A stretch of DNA of 64,000 nucleotides from JAUSIF01 sp963711595 (GCA_963711595.1 CAVQER010000007.1:248001-312000); one strand, 5' to 3'. Shown: positions 52,267 through 62,457, numbered from the stretch's first letter. The notes: generated by a model from the sequence alone, not told the origin. Made by a program: numbers and translations.

Positions 52267-55245
52267 ATGTCTAGGGCAGACAAGAACGAACAATTCCTGC
52301 GTACGTCGTTTCTTTATGGCGGGAACGCTGCGTACCTCGAGGATCTGCAGGCGCGATACGAGCAGAACCCCGCGTCGGTCGATGCGCAATGGCAGGATTT
52401 CTTCAAGGCGCTGAAGGAAGAGCGAAGCGACGTTCTCAAGAACGCACGCGGCGCGTCGTGGAAGCAGCCGGGCTGGCCCGTGCCGATGAACGGCGAGCTG
52501 GTCGCGGCACTCGACGGCAACTGGCTCGCGGTCGAGAAATCCGTCGGCGAGAAGATCCAGGCCAAAGGGCAGCGAGGCGGGATCGAGCTGTCCGCTGGCG
52601 AAGTCCAGCAAGCGGCGCGGGATTCGGTACGCGCGCTGATGATGATCCGCGCGTTTCGCGCGCGCGGTCATCTCGAGGCAAAGCTCGATCCGCTCGAGCT
52701 CGAGCCGATCCCGGAGCACGCGGAGCTCGATCCGAAGTCGTACGGTTTCAGCGAAACGGATTACGACCGCAAGATCTTCATCGATCACGTGCTCGGTCTG
52801 GAATTCGCGACCGTTCGCGAGATGATTGCGATTCTTCGGCGCACGTATTGCCAGACGATCGGCGTCGAGTTCATGCACATCTCGTCGCCCGACGAGAAGG
52901 GCTGGATCCAGGAACGCATTGAAGGACCCGACAAGGAAATCAGCTTTACGCGCGAGGGCAAGCGCGCGATCCTGAACAAGCTCGTCGAGGCCGACGGCTT
53001 CGAGAAATTCCTCGATGTGAAGTACACCGGCACAAAACGCTTCGGTCTGGACGGCGCCGAAGCGATGGTTCCGGCGCTCGAGCAGATCATCAAGCGCGGT
53101 GGGGCGCTTGGTGTGCGCGACATCGTGTTCGGCATGGCGCATCGCGGGCGACTCAACGTGCTGGCGCAGGTGATGGGCAAGCCGCACCGCGCGATCTTCC
53201 ATGAATTCAAGGGCGGCTCGGCGACGCCCGACGAAGTCGAAGGCTCGGGCGACGTGAAGTATCACCTCGGCGCCTCGTCGGATCGCGAGTTCGACGGCAA
53301 CAAGGTGCACTTGTCGCTCACCGCCAATCCTTCACATCTGGAAATCGTGAACCCCGTCGTGCTTGGCAAAGCGCGCGCGAAGCAGGATCAGCTCGCGGAC
53401 AAGCCGCGCGGAGATATCGTGCCGCTCGAGCAGCGCGCACGCGTGATGCCGCTCCTCATTCACGGCGACGCGGCGTTCGCAGGCCAAGGCGTGGTTGCGG
53501 AATGCTTCGGGCTTTCCGGGCTGCGGGGGCACCGCGTCGCGGGCTCGGTGCACTTCATCATCAACAACCAGATCGGCTTCACGACCAATCCGCGATATGC
53601 GCGCTCGTCGCCGTACCCGTCGGATGTCGCTAAAATGATCGAGGCGCCGATCCTGCACGCGAACGGCGACGATCCGGAAGCGGTCGTGTTCTGCGCGAAG
53701 GTCGCGACGGAATTCCGCCAGCGTTTCCACAAGCCGGTCGTCATCGACATGTTCTGCTATCGGCGCTTTGGCCACAATGAAGGCGATGAGCCGTCGTTCA
53801 CGCAGCCGCTGATGTACAAGAAGATCCGCGCGCATCCGTCGACGCTGGAGATTTACGGCGCGAAGCTCGAGCAGGAAGGCGTGATTGCGGCCGGCGAGCT
53901 CGAAAAAATGAAGGCCGACTGGCGCGCGAAGCTTGAAGTCGAGCATGAGGCGGGCCAGGGCTATCGGCCGAACAAGGCCGATTGGCTCGACGGCCGCTGG
54001 TCGCGCATGAAGGCGATCAAGGATCTCGACGATCCGCGTCGGGGTAACACGGGCATTGCGGTCGAGACGCTCAAGGACATCGGCCGGCGCATCACGGAGG
54101 TGCCGCAAGGCTTCAACGTGCATCGCACGATTGCGCGGTTTCTTGAGAACCGCCGCGCGGCGATCGAGAACGATACGGGTATCGACTGGTCGACGGGCGA
54201 AGCGCTCGCGTTCTGCTCGCTGCTGCTGGACGGGCACCCGGTCCGGCTGTCCGGCCAGGACTCCGAGCGCGGGACGTTCACGCAGCGCCACTCGGTCCTG
54301 CACGACCAGGAGAAGGACCAGCGTTATCGGCCATTCAATCAGCTGGCGAGCGGCCAGGCGCGCTACGAAGTCATCAACTCGATGCTCTCGGAAGAAGCGG
54401 TGCTCGGATTCGAGTACGGGTATTCACTCGCGGAGCCTGAAGCGCTGACCCTCTGGGAGGCGCAGTTCGGCGACTTCGTGAACGGCGCGCAAGTCTTGAT
54501 CGACCAATTCATCACGTCGGGCGAGCGCAAATGGCTGCGCATGTCCGGCCTCGTTCTGCTCCTGCCGCACGGTTACGAGGGCCAGGGGCCGGAGCATTCA
54601 TCGGCGCGGCTCGAGCGTTTTCTGCAGATGTGCGGCGAGGACAACATCCAGGTCGCGAACTGCACGACGCCGGCGAACTACTTCCACATCCTGCGCCGGC
54701 AGTTGAAGCGCGACTTCCGCAAACCGCTCGTCCTCATGACGCCGAAGTCGCTGCTGCGGCACAAGCGCGTGACCTCGAAACTTGCCGAGCTTGGTCCCGA
54801 TACGACCTTCCACCGTGTGCTCTGGGATGACGCGCAGTTGCATCCGAACGGCGGGGTGAAGCTCGTCGCCGACGAAAAAATCCGGCGCGTCGTCCTGTGT
54901 TCGGGCAAGGTCTATTATGATCTTTTCGAGGAGCGCGAGAAGCGCGGGCTGGACGACGTTTATTTGATGCGAGTCGAACAGCTTTATCCCTTCCCGTTGA
55001 AGGCGCTCGTCACAGAACTTTCGCGCTTCAATAAGGCCGAGTTGATCTGGTGTCAGGAAGAGCCGCGCAACCAGGGAGCCTGGGCGTTCGTGCAGCCGTA
55101 TCTCGAATGGGTGCTTGAGCAGACCGGCGGCGTCAGCAAGCGTGCGCGTTACGTCGGGCGTGCGGCATCGGCCGCGACGGCAACCGGCTTGATGTCGAGC
55201 CACCTGAAGCAACTGAAGACTTTCCTCGACGAGGCACTCGCCTAG
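52267..55245 (+). CDS. sucA: 2-oxoglutarate dehydrogenase E1 component
   Basis: 992 residues. N-terminal Y-G-G-N-A-A-Y-L-E-D-L-Q and D-A-Q-W-Q-D-F-F blocks bind E2. The ThDP-dependent core has G-M-A-H-R-G-R-L-N-V-L, H-L-S-L-T-A-N-P-S-H-L and the G-D-D-P-E-A-V cofactor loop. Decarboxylates 2-oxoglutarate and transfers succinyl to the lipoyl of SucB. 19 bp upstream of sucB. Confidence 0.98.
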   Translation: MSRADKNEQFLRTSFLYGGNAAYLEDLQARYEQNPASVDAQWQDFFKALKEERSDVLKNARGASWKQPGWPVPMNGELVAALDGNWLAVEKSVGEKIQAKGQRGGIELSAGEVQQAARDSVRALMMIRAFRARGHLEAKLDPLELEPIPEHAELDPKSYGFSETDYDRKIFIDHVLGLEFATVREMIAILRRTYCQTIGVEFMHISSPDEKGWIQERIEGPDKEISFTREGKRAILNKLVEADGFEKFLDVKYTGTKRFGLDGAEAMVPALEQIIKRGGALGVRDIVFGMAHRGRLNVLAQVMGKPHRAIFHEFKGGSATPDEVEGSGDVKYHLGASSDREFDGNKVHLSLTANPSHLEIVNPVVLGKARAKQDQLADKPRGDIVPLEQRARVMPLLIHGDAAFAGQGVVAECFGLSGLRGHRVAGSVHFIINNQIGFTTNPRYARSSPYPSDVAKMIEAPILHANGDDPEAVVFCAKVATEFRQRFHKPVVIDMFCYRRFGHNEGDEPSFTQPLMYKKIRAHPSTLEIYGAKLEQEGVIAAGELEKMKADWRAKLEVEHEAGQGYRPNKADWLDGRWSRMKAIKDLDDPRRGNTGIAVETLKDIGRRITEVPQGFNVHRTIARFLENRRAAIENDTGIDWSTGEALAFCSLLLDGHPVRLSGQDSERGTFTQRHSVLHDQEKDQRYRPFNQLASGQARYEVINSMLSEEAVLGFEYGYSLAEPEALTLWEAQFGDFVNGAQVLIDQFITSGERKWLRMSGLVLLLPHGYEGQGPEHSSARLERFLQMCGEDNIQVANCTTPANYFHILRRQLKRDFRKPLVLMTPKSLLRHKRVTSKLAELGPDTTFHRVLWDDAQLHPNGGVKLVADEKIRRVVLCSGKVYYDLFEEREKRGLDDVYLMRVEQLYPFPLKALVTELSRFNKAELIWCQEEPRNQGAWAFVQPYLEWVLEQTGGVSKRARYVGRAASAATATGLMSSHLKQLKTFLDEALA

Positions 55246-55264
55246 GCGAGAGCGGAGACAAAAG

Positions 55265-56506
55265 ATGGCGACCGAGATCCGGGTACCGACGCTCGGCGAG
55301 TCCGTGACCGAAGCGACGATCGGGCGCTGGTTCAAGAAAGCCGGCGATGCCGTGCGCGCCGACGAACCGCTCGTGGAGCTTGAGACGGATAAGGTCACCG
55401 TCGAAGTTCCGGCGCCGGCCGCGGGCGTGCTGGAAAAGATTCTCGTGAAGGACGGCGAGACCGTCGGTGTCGGTGCCGTGCTCGGCTCGATTGCCGAAGG
55501 GGCGGCGGGCGCGAAGCCTGCGCCCGCTAAAGCCGCACCCGCGAAGGCAGAACCGGCGGCCGCGAAAGCCGCCGCACCGAAGCCTGCCGCCGCGCCGGCT
55601 CCCGCCCGTGCCGCCTCATCCGACATGCCGCTCGCGCCGACCGTGCGAAAGCTCGCGGCGGAATCCGGGGTCGACCCGTCGACGCTTGCCGGCAGCGGCA
55701 AGGACGGCCGCGTGACCAAGGGCGATATGCTCGCGGCGATGTCGAGCTTCACGCCGGCGGCACCCGCGCCGACCGCAGCGCGCGCTCCCGCAGCGACGTC
55801 GGATGGCGAGCGGGAAGAGCGTGTGCGCATGACGCGGCTGCGCCAGACGATCGCGCATCGGCTGAAGGAGGCGCAGAACACCGCCGCGATGCTCACCACG
55901 TTCAATGACGTGGACATGAGCGAGATCATCGCCATGCGTTCGAATTACAAGGAATCGTTCGAGAAGAAGCACGGCGTGAAGCTCGGCTTCATGGGCTTCT
56001 TCGTGAAGGCGTGTATTGCCGCGTTGAAGGATATTCCGGCGGTGAACGCGGAAGTCGACGACCAGGACCTCGTCTACAAGAACTACTACCACATCGGCGT
56101 CGCGGTCGGCACCGAGCGCGGGCTCGTTGTGCCGGTGGTGCGTGACGCGGACCAGCTTTCCATCGCCGAGATCGAGAAGACGATCGCCGATTTCGGTAAG
56201 CGCGCGCGGGAGGGCAAACTATCCATCGACGAGATGCAGGGCGGCACGTTCACGATTTCGAACGGCGGCATCTACGGCTCGCTGCTTTCGACTCCAATCC
56301 TGAACGCCCCGCAATCCGGAATCCTCGGCATGCATCGGATCGAGGAACGTCCGGTGGCCGTGAAGGGACAGGTCGTGATCAAGCCGATGATGTATCTCGC
56401 GCTTAGCTACGATCATCGGATCGTTGACGGCCGCGAGGCAGTGACGTTTCTGGTGCGGGTGAAAGAGAATCTGGAAGATCCCGCACGGCTCGTACTCGAT
56501 TTGTAA
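55265..56506 (+). CDS. sucB: 2-oxoglutarate dehydrogenase E2 (dihydrolipoyl succinyltransferase)
   Basis: 413 residues: one lipoyl domain with Lys43 in E-T-D-K-V-T-V-E-V, an Ala/Pro linker (about 80-118), a peripheral-subunit-binding domain (about 121-155), an Ala/Pro linker and the catalytic domain with active-site S-Y-D-H-R-I-V-D-G. Lys43 carries the lipoate. It is followed by a palindromic repeat and lpdA. Confidence 0.97.
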   Translation: MATEIRVPTLGESVTEATIGRWFKKAGDAVRADEPLVELETDKVTVEVPAPAAGVLEKILVKDGETVGVGAVLGSIAEGAAGAKPAPAKAAPAKAEPAAAKAAAPKPAAAPAPARAASSDMPLAPTVRKLAAESGVDPSTLAGSGKDGRVTKGDMLAAMSSFTPAAPAPTAARAPAATSDGEREERVRMTRLRQTIAHRLKEAQNTAAMLTTFNDVDMSEIIAMRSNYKESFEKKHGVKLGFMGFFVKACIAALKDIPAVNAEVDDQDLVYKNYYHIGVAVGTERGLVVPVVRDADQLSIAEIEKTIADFGKRAREGKLSIDEMQGGTFTISNGGIYGSLLSTPILNAPQSGILGMHRIEERPVAVKGQVVIKPMMYLALSYDHRIVDGREAVTFLVRVKENLEDPARLVLDL

Positions 56507-56510
56507 GCAA

Positions 56511-56605
56511 CGTCATCGCCGGGCTTGACCCGGCGCGATCCATTCTGAATTGCATTTGCGTGCGGAATTGCTGAGTGGATGCCCGGGTCAAGCCCGGGCA
56601 TGACA
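56511..56605. repeat. Long palindromic intergenic repeat between sucB and lpdA
   Basis: The left arm (about 56512-56542, GTCATCGCCGGGCTTGACCC...) is nearly the reverse complement of the right arm (about 56575-56605, TGGATGCCCGGGTCAAGCCC...GACA). The middle is unrelated. This is the CCCGGGTCAAGCCCGGGCATGAC type repeat known to recur in intergenic DNA of Bradyrhizobium-like genomes. It may form an mRNA hairpin separating sucB from lpdA expression. Confidence 0.8.
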
Positions 56606-56627
56606 ATGTCAGAGACGGAGCGATCCA

Positions 56628-58029
56628 ATGGCCTACGACCTCGTCGTCATCGGTACCGGACCCGGCGGCTACGTGTGCGCGATCCGCGCCGCGCAGCTCG
56701 GCATGAAGGTCGCGGTCGTCGAGAAGGACAAGACGTTCGGCGGCACCTGTCTCAACGTTGGCTGCATTCCGTCGAAGGCGATGCTGCATGCGTCGCACTT
56801 GTTCGAGGATGCGGGTCACACCTTTGCCGGCATGGGAATCGGGGTTTCCAAGCCCAAACTCGACCTCGGGCAGATGCAGAAATTCAAGCAGGAGGGTGTT
56901 GACGCAAATGTGAAGGGTGTCGATTTTCTGTTCAAAAAGAACAAGATAGAGACCTTTCAAGGCCGTGGGCGGGTCGCCGGGGCGGGAAAAGTCGAAGTGG
57001 GCAGCGGAAACGGCAAGGCGCAGACGCTCGAGACCAAGTCGATCGTCATTGCCACCGGCTCGGATGTTGCGCGGCGTTCCCGGCGTCGAGATCGATGAAA
57101 AGCGGATCGTCTCTTCGACGGGCGCACTCGAGCTTGCCAAGGTGCCGGAACGGTTGCTCGTCGTCGGCGCGGGCGTGATCGGACTCGAGCTCGGCTCCGT
57201 GTGGCGACGTCTCGGCGCGAAGGTCGAGGTGGTCGAGTTCCTCGATCGCATTCTTCCCGGCATGGACGGCGAGATTGCGCGCCAATTCCAACGCATCCAG
57301 GAGAAACAGGGAATCAGTTTCCGGCTGGGTTCGAAAGTCACCGCGGTCGATGCGAAGGGGAAGACGCTGAAGGCGAGCGTCGAGCCCGCGGCCGGGGGAA
57401 AGGCGGAATCGCTGGAAGCCGACGTAGTGCTCGTCGCAATCGGCCGCGTGCCGTTCACCGATGGACTGGGCCTCGCCGAAGCTGGCGTGCAGATCGACAA
57501 CAAGAAGCGTGTCGTCGTCGACGCGCATTTTCAGACGAACGTGCCGGGCATCTACGCGATCGGCGACGTGATCGCCGGGCCGATGCTTGCGCATAAGGCC
57601 GAGGATGAAGGTGTAGCGGTCGCCGAGATCATCGCGGGCCAGGCGGGTCACGTGAACTACGACGCGATCCCCAACGTGATCTACACGTTTCCGGAGGTCG
57701 CTTCGGTCGGAAAGACCGAGGAAGAGCTGAAGCAGGCGGGTGTGCAGTATCGCGCCGGAAAATTCCCGTTCACCGCCAACGGCCGCGCGAAGGTGAACAA
57801 GACCACCGAGGGGTTCGTGAAAATCCTTGCCGACGCCGAGACCGATCGCGTGCTCGGTGTGCACATCATCGGTGCGGATGCGGGAACGCTGATTGCGGAA
57901 GTCACGCTCGCGATCGAGTTTGGTGCCGCAGCAGAAGACATCGCACGCACTTGCCACGCGCATCCGACGACGTCGGAGGCGGTGAAAGAGGCCGCGCTCG
58001 CCGTCGCCGCGCGGCCAATCCATATGTGA
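56628..58029 (+). CDS. lpdA: Dihydrolipoyl dehydrogenase, reading frame broken once
   Basis: Flavoprotein disulfide reductase (E3) that reoxidises dihydrolipoyl groups. FAD motif G-T-G-P-G-G-Y, redox cysteines Cys41/Cys46 in G-G-T-C-L-N-V-G-C-I-P-S-K, central I-V-I-A-T-G-S-D-V-A-R, then a frame change. Downstream P-G-V-E-I-D-E-K-R-I-V-S-S-T-G-A-L, NAD motif G-A-G-V-I-G-L-E-L-G, and C-terminal H-A-H-P-T-T-S-E are in the next frame, ending at 58029. One extra base between 57072 and 57078 explains it; the repaired protein is about 466 residues, the normal size. The SucAB complex needs E3, so an assembly indel is most likely unless another lpd exists elsewhere. Confidence 0.88.
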
Positions 58030-58033
58030 AAAG

Positions 58034-58058
58034 CCCGGGGCGCGCTGCGCGCCCCGGG
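58034..58058. terminator. GC-rich hairpin after lpdA
   Basis: An 11-bp perfect stem (CCCGGGGCGCG at 58034-58044 with CGCGCCCCGGG at 58048-58058), loop CTG. It lies between convergent genes. No continuous T-run directly follows, but TTTCAATCTTTTC comes about 10 bases later; it is probably a terminator or transcript stabiliser. Confidence 0.6.
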
Positions 58059-58078
58059 TCAAGCAAGTTTCAATCTTT

Positions 58079-58288
58079 TCAGTTGGTCGTTGAAGTCGGC
58101 GTCGAGATTTGCGCCGTCGTCGTCGGCTGCGCCTGGTCCACCGCGACCGTGACCGGTGTCGTGGCCTCTTCAGTCGTCGCCACCGGGGTTGCAGGGGTTT
58201 GGGCGTAGCCGCCGCAGCCCTCGAATGCTGCCGCCGGTAGTGCAGCGAGCGACAGCGCGAAGGCCAGTGCCAGAGAAAGCTTCTTCAT
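58079..58288 (-). CDS. Small secreted Thr/Ala/Pro-rich protein, function unknown
   Basis: 69 residues from the ATG at 58288. Signal peptide M-K-K-L-S-L-A-L-A-F-A-L-S-L-A-A-L-P-A-A-A. The mature part starts F-E-G-C-G-G and is rich in Thr, Pro, Val and Gln (T-T-E-E-A-T-T-P-V-T-V-A-V). The frame is open further upstream into low-complexity sequence. No known family; plausibly a small envelope protein. Confidence 0.58.
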   Translation of the reverse strand: MKKLSLALAFALSLAALPAAAFEGCGGYAQTPATPVATTEEATTPVTVAVDQAQPTTTAQISTPTSTTN

Positions 58289-58379
58289 CGGCACTTCTCC
58301 ATTGCCGGCGACGGAGAATCCGAGCGCCGGTAGGGAGAGCGTAGACCTGTTCGGAATTCGGCGAAAGGCCGGCCGCTTT

Positions 58380-59369
58380 TCAGCTGCGGGCGCGTGGATG
58401 CGCGGCACGATACGCTTCGACGAGGCGCGTGGAATCGACAGCCGTGTAGATTTGCGTCGTAGTGAGCGAGGCGTGACCCAGCAATTCCTGGATTGAGCGA
58501 AGATCGCCGCCGCGCGCAAGCAGATGCGTCGCAAACGAGTGGCGCAACGCGTGCGGTGTCGCAGTCTCGGAAAGACCGAGCGAGCCGCGCAGTTTTTCCA
58601 TCACAAGCTGGACGATGCGCGGCGATAGCGGCCCGCCGCGCTCGCCGCGGAACAACGGCGCATCCGGTGCGAGATCGTGCGGACATAGGGCGACGTAGTC
58701 GGCGATCGCCTGCGCGACTTGCGGCAACACGGGCACCATGCGCGACTTGTTGCCCTTGCCGAGAACGGTGATCTGGTCGCCGCGGCCGGGCAGCGGCGCG
58801 TCGCGACGTTTCAAGCCAAGCGCCTCGGAAATTCGCAGACCCGAGCCGTAGAGCAATGCCAGCACGGCCGCGTCGCGGGAGACGACCCAAGGTTCACGTG
58901 CTTCACCCGCCCGGCTGGCAGGATCGGCCACGTCGCGCGCGGAGACGACCGACAGGGGCTTTGGCAGTCCGCGAGAGATTTTTGGCGCGCGAACCGCCGC
59001 GAGAGCCGCGACCTTGCCGCGGCCTTCGCGCTCAAGAAAACGGGCGAAGGAACGCGTGGCTGCGAGCGAGCGCATCAGCGTGCGCGCCTCGATGCCATCG
59101 CTTCGACGGCGCGATAGATACGCGCGCACGTCGGCGGGCGTGAGGCGTCCGAGATCGGCAAGCTTCGGCCTGCCGCCGAGGTGCTCGGCAAGAAATCCAA
59201 GGAAGCCGGCTACGTCGCGCGAATAGGCTTCCAGTGTTTTGGGAGCGAGCCGGCGTTCATGCGCGAGAAAGCCGATCCAGCGACGAGCTTCCGCCGCCAC
59301 GTCCTTTGCCGACGCGGCCGCGATTGTGGCGACCGCGAGTTCGACCGGATCCAGAGCTTTGTCCCGCAT
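58380..59369 (-). CDS. xerC: Tyrosine recombinase XerC
   Basis: 329 residues from the ATG at 59369; a longer frame (59462) overlaps the priA leader. N-terminal SAM-like core-binding domain, then the integrase catalytic domain with Arg in G-S-G-L-R-I-S-E, H-A-L-R-H-S-F-A-T-H-L, H in L-G-H-A-S-L, and the nucleophile Tyr in T-T-T-Q-I-Y-T. It resolves chromosome dimers at dif with XerD and FtsK. Not evidence of a mobile element: the position between lpdA and priA is a standard alphaproteobacterial locus. Confidence 0.94.
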   Translation of the reverse strand: MRDKALDPVELAVATIAAASAKDVAAEARRWIGFLAHERRLAPKTLEAYSRDVAGFLGFLAEHLGGRPKLADLGRLTPADVRAYLSRRRSDGIEARTLMRSLAATRSFARFLEREGRGKVAALAAVRAPKISRGLPKPLSVVSARDVADPASRAGEAREPWVVSRDAAVLALLYGSGLRISEALGLKRRDAPLPGRGDQITVLGKGNKSRMVPVLPQVAQAIADYVALCPHDLAPDAPLFRGERGGPLSPRIVQLVMEKLRGSLGLSETATPHALRHSFATHLLARGGDLRSIQELLGHASLTTTQIYTAVDSTRLVEAYRAAHPRARS

Positions 59370-59448
59370 GGCGTCCCTTGACACAGGGCGGATGATGTCA
59401 GCCGATCCTTTCCGAACGCTTGATGGCGATTCCCGAACCGGCAGACCG

Positions 59449-61614
59449 ATGAGCGACCGCACCGTCGACGTGCTTGTGCCTGTAGCCGTCGATTCGCCCT
59501 ATACCTACCGCATTCCCGATGGCGTCGCGCTTGCGCCTGGCGATATCGTTGCTGTGCCGCTCGGCACGCGTCGTGCCGTGGGGTGCGTGTGGCCAGCCGG
59601 GCGGTCGCGCACGCCGGCAGCCGCCAAGCTGAAGCCGATCTCGGCACCGCTCGATGCGCCGCCGTTCTCGCCCGAACTCGTCAAGTTCATCGATTGGGTT
59701 GCGGACTACACCCTGGCCCCCCGGGGAATGGTGCTGCGCATGGCGCTCAAGCTCGATGAGCAGGGCGAAAGCGCGCGCATGGGCGTGCGGATCGGGAACG
59801 CATCGCCGAAGCGCAAGACCGCGGCACGCGAGCGGGTGCTTGCGCTGATGGCCGACGGCATGATCCGCACGAAAACCGAAGCCGCGCGCGAATCAGGCGT
59901 GACGCCGTCCGTGGTCAACGGGTTGCTCGACGAGGGAGTGCTCGAGGCCGCGGAGATTCCGCCCGAGCCGGTCGCGCGCGCGCCCGATCCGAATTTTGCG
60001 GCGCCGTCGCTGACGGCCGCGCAGGAGGCCGGCGCAAAGTCGCTGCGCGACGCGGTCGCGGCGGGGAAATTCTCCGTCCATCTCATTGATGGCGTCACCG
60101 GGTCGGGGAAGACCGAAGTCTATTTTGAGGCAGTGGCGGAAACGATTCGGCGCGGAAAGCAGGCGCTGATTCTGCTTCCCGAAATCGCGTTGACCGCGCG
60201 CTTCCTCGATCGTTTCGCCGACCGCTTCGGCGTGCGGCCAGCCGAATGGCATTCGCAGGTCTCGCCGCGCAAGCGCGGCCGCACGTGGGATGCGGTCGCG
60301 CGTGGCGAGGTCGCCGTGGTCGCCGGTGCGCGCTCCGCATTGTTCCTGCCGTTCAAGGACATCGGATTGATCGTGGTCGATGAGGAGCACGATCCCGCCT
60401 ACAAGCAGGAAGACGGCGTGCATTATCACGCACGTGACATGGCCGTTGTGCGCGCCTCGCTCGCGGAGGCACCCATCGTTCTTGCCTCGGCGACGCCCTC
60501 GATCGAGAGCGAGGTCAACGCGCGGCGCGAGCGCTATCGGCGTGTGTCGCTACCGGAACGGTTCAGCGGCAGCGCGATCCCGCCGCTCGAGGCGCTCGAT
60601 CTCCGCAAGGAGGGGCCGGCGCGGGGACGCTGGATTGCGCCACGCCTGGAAGCCTCAATGAACGAGACGATGGACCGCGGCGAACAGGTGCTGCTGTTCC
60701 TGAACCGGCGCGGGTACGCGCCACTCACCTTGTGCCGCACCTGTGGCCATCGCATGCGCTGCCCAAATTGCGATACGTGGCTCGTCGAGCACCGCTATCA
60801 CCAGCGCCTCGCGTGTCACCATTGCGGCTTCTCGATGCCGCCGCCGGCAGCCTGCCCGAAGTGCGAGACCAAGGATTCCTTCGTCGCCTGCGGGCCGGGC
60901 GTCGAGCGGCTCGAGGAGGAAGTGAAGACGCTATTCCCGAAAGCGCGCACACAGGTGCTGTCGAGCGACCTTTCCGGCGGAGTGGAGCGGCTCCGCATCG
61001 AACTCGAGGCGATCGCCAAGGGAGAAGTCGACGTCATCATCGGCACGCAACTTGTCGCAAAAGGACATCACTTCCCTTCGCTTGCGCTCGTCGGCGTCGT
61101 AGATGCCGACCTCGGTCTCGGCTATGGCGATCCGCGCGCCGCCGAACGCACGTTCCAGCTCTTGCACCAGGTCGTCGGGCGTGCCGGCCGCGAGACGGCC
61201 CCGGGGCGCGGCCTCTTGCAGACCTACCAGCCCGAGCATCCCGTCATGCAAGCACTCGTCGCCGGGGACCGGGACGCCTTCTACGGTAAGGAGATCGCCG
61301 CGCGGGAGGAGGCGGCATTGCCCCCGTTCGCGCGGATGGCAAGCCTGATCGTGTCAGCGAAGGAGGGGCCAAAGGCCGAGGGTCATGCCCGCCAGCTCGC
61401 GGCCGCGGCACCGCGCGACGAGCCGATACGGGTACTCGGGCCGGCGGAGGCGCCGCTGGCACTGATCAGGGGACGCCGCCGCTGGCGGCTTCTCGTTCGG
61501 TCGCCCCGCAACTTCGATCTGTCGCACTACATGCGCAGATGGCTTGCGGCCGCGCCAAAGCCGAAGGGCAGCGTACAAGTGACCGTCGACGTCGATCCCC
61601 AGAGTTTTCTCTGA
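59449..61614 (+). CDS. priA: Primosomal protein N', replication restart helicase
   Basis: 721 residues from the ATG at 59449 (M-S-D-R-T-V-D-V-L). 3'-DNA-binding domain, then a helicase core with Walker A G-V-T-G-S-G-K-T-E, D-E-E-H box, and the Cys-rich zinc arm C-R-T-C-G-H-R-M-R-C-P-N-C ... C-H-H-C ... C-P-K-C between helicase lobes. C-terminal Q-T-Y-Q-P-E-H-P and R-R-R-W-R-L-L. Reloads the replisome at stalled forks. Divergent from xerC, 79 bp between the chosen starts. It is followed by a 285 bp spacer before the ATP synthase genes. Confidence 0.96.
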   Translation: MSDRTVDVLVPVAVDSPYTYRIPDGVALAPGDIVAVPLGTRRAVGCVWPAGRSRTPAAAKLKPISAPLDAPPFSPELVKFIDWVADYTLAPRGMVLRMALKLDEQGESARMGVRIGNASPKRKTAARERVLALMADGMIRTKTEAARESGVTPSVVNGLLDEGVLEAAEIPPEPVARAPDPNFAAPSLTAAQEAGAKSLRDAVAAGKFSVHLIDGVTGSGKTEVYFEAVAETIRRGKQALILLPEIALTARFLDRFADRFGVRPAEWHSQVSPRKRGRTWDAVARGEVAVVAGARSALFLPFKDIGLIVVDEEHDPAYKQEDGVHYHARDMAVVRASLAEAPIVLASATPSIESEVNARRERYRRVSLPERFSGSAIPPLEALDLRKEGPARGRWIAPRLEASMNETMDRGEQVLLFLNRRGYAPLTLCRTCGHRMRCPNCDTWLVEHRYHQRLACHHCGFSMPPPAACPKCETKDSFVACGPGVERLEEEVKTLFPKARTQVLSSDLSGGVERLRIELEAIAKGEVDVIIGTQLVAKGHHFPSLALVGVVDADLGLGYGDPRAAERTFQLLHQVVGRAGRETAPGRGLLQTYQPEHPVMQALVAGDRDAFYGKEIAAREEAALPPFARMASLIVSAKEGPKAEGHARQLAAAAPRDEPIRVLGPAEAPLALIRGRRRWRLLVRSPRNFDLSHYMRRWLAAAPKPKGSVQVTVDVDPQSFL

Positions 61615-61899
61615 GCGTTACGTCCGTCGCGCCTCGACATTGGGCCGCAGCGAGCCGCCGGGCGGACGCGCGGGGTCAGCGCCGCAACGTGGTCGCAGCC
61701 GGGAAGTGCCTGTGCCATGCGGACTTCCTCCACCTCGCCAGTATCCCGCCATGTTGCGAAGCGGGGGTCGTCATGTTACTGAACCGCTGGCTTTCGAGGG
61801 GCGCACGAAGGCGCGTCCTTCTCCACAACGACAGTCCGTACGGCATAATCGGGCCTCCGCCGCGGGCAAACCGCGTGGAGCCAACCCCAGGGAAGAATC

Positions 61900-62456
61900 G
61901 TGGCCGACGAACCGATCGTCTCCGGCATGGCGGGCCGTTACGCCACCGCATTGTTCGAGCTCGCGCTCGAGGAAAAGGCGCTCGACGTCGTCAAAGCCGA
62001 TCTCGACCGGTTCGAGGCGCTTCTCGCCGGCAGCCCGGACCTCGTCCGTCTCGTACGTAGTCCCGTGTTCAGCGCCGACGAGCAAGAGCGCGCGCTTGAG
62101 GCCGTCCTGAGCAAGGCGAAGATCGAAGGACTTGCCGCAAAGTTCCTTCTGCTCGTCACGGCCAAGCGCCGGCTGTTCGCCGTGCGCGAAATGGTTCGCG
62201 CGTTTCGCACGCTCGTAGCCAAGCACAAGGGCGAGACCCGCGCAGAGGTAGTCGTGGCTGAACCGCTCGCCGACAAGCACCTCGCCGCATTGAAATCGGC
62301 GATTGCGGCCGTGGCCGGCAAGAATGTCGCGCTCGACGTCAAGATCGATCCCTCGATCCTCGGCGGCCTCAAGGTGCAGCTCGGCAGCCGAATGATTGAC
62401 GCTTCGCTGAAAACCAAGCTCAACTCGATCCGTATTGCGATGAAAGAGGCACGGTG

Positions 62457-62457
<1 letters not shown>
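61900..62457 (+). CDS. atpH: ATP synthase F1 delta subunit
   Basis: 185 residues, GTG start with GGAAGAA in front. N-terminal M-A-G-R-Y-A-T-A-L-F-E-L-A is the family signature; the helical N-domain and C-terminal D-P-S-I-L-G-G-L-K-V-Q-L-G-S-R-M-I-D block are intact. Links the F1 head to the peripheral stalk. The stop overlaps the atpA start (TGATG). First gene of the F1 operon atpHAGDC. Confidence 0.95.

Noticed and set aside
58380..59369. Tyrosine recombinase as sign of a mobile element
   Set aside because: Sequence and position match housekeeping XerC; no att-like repeats, tRNA or phage genes nearby.
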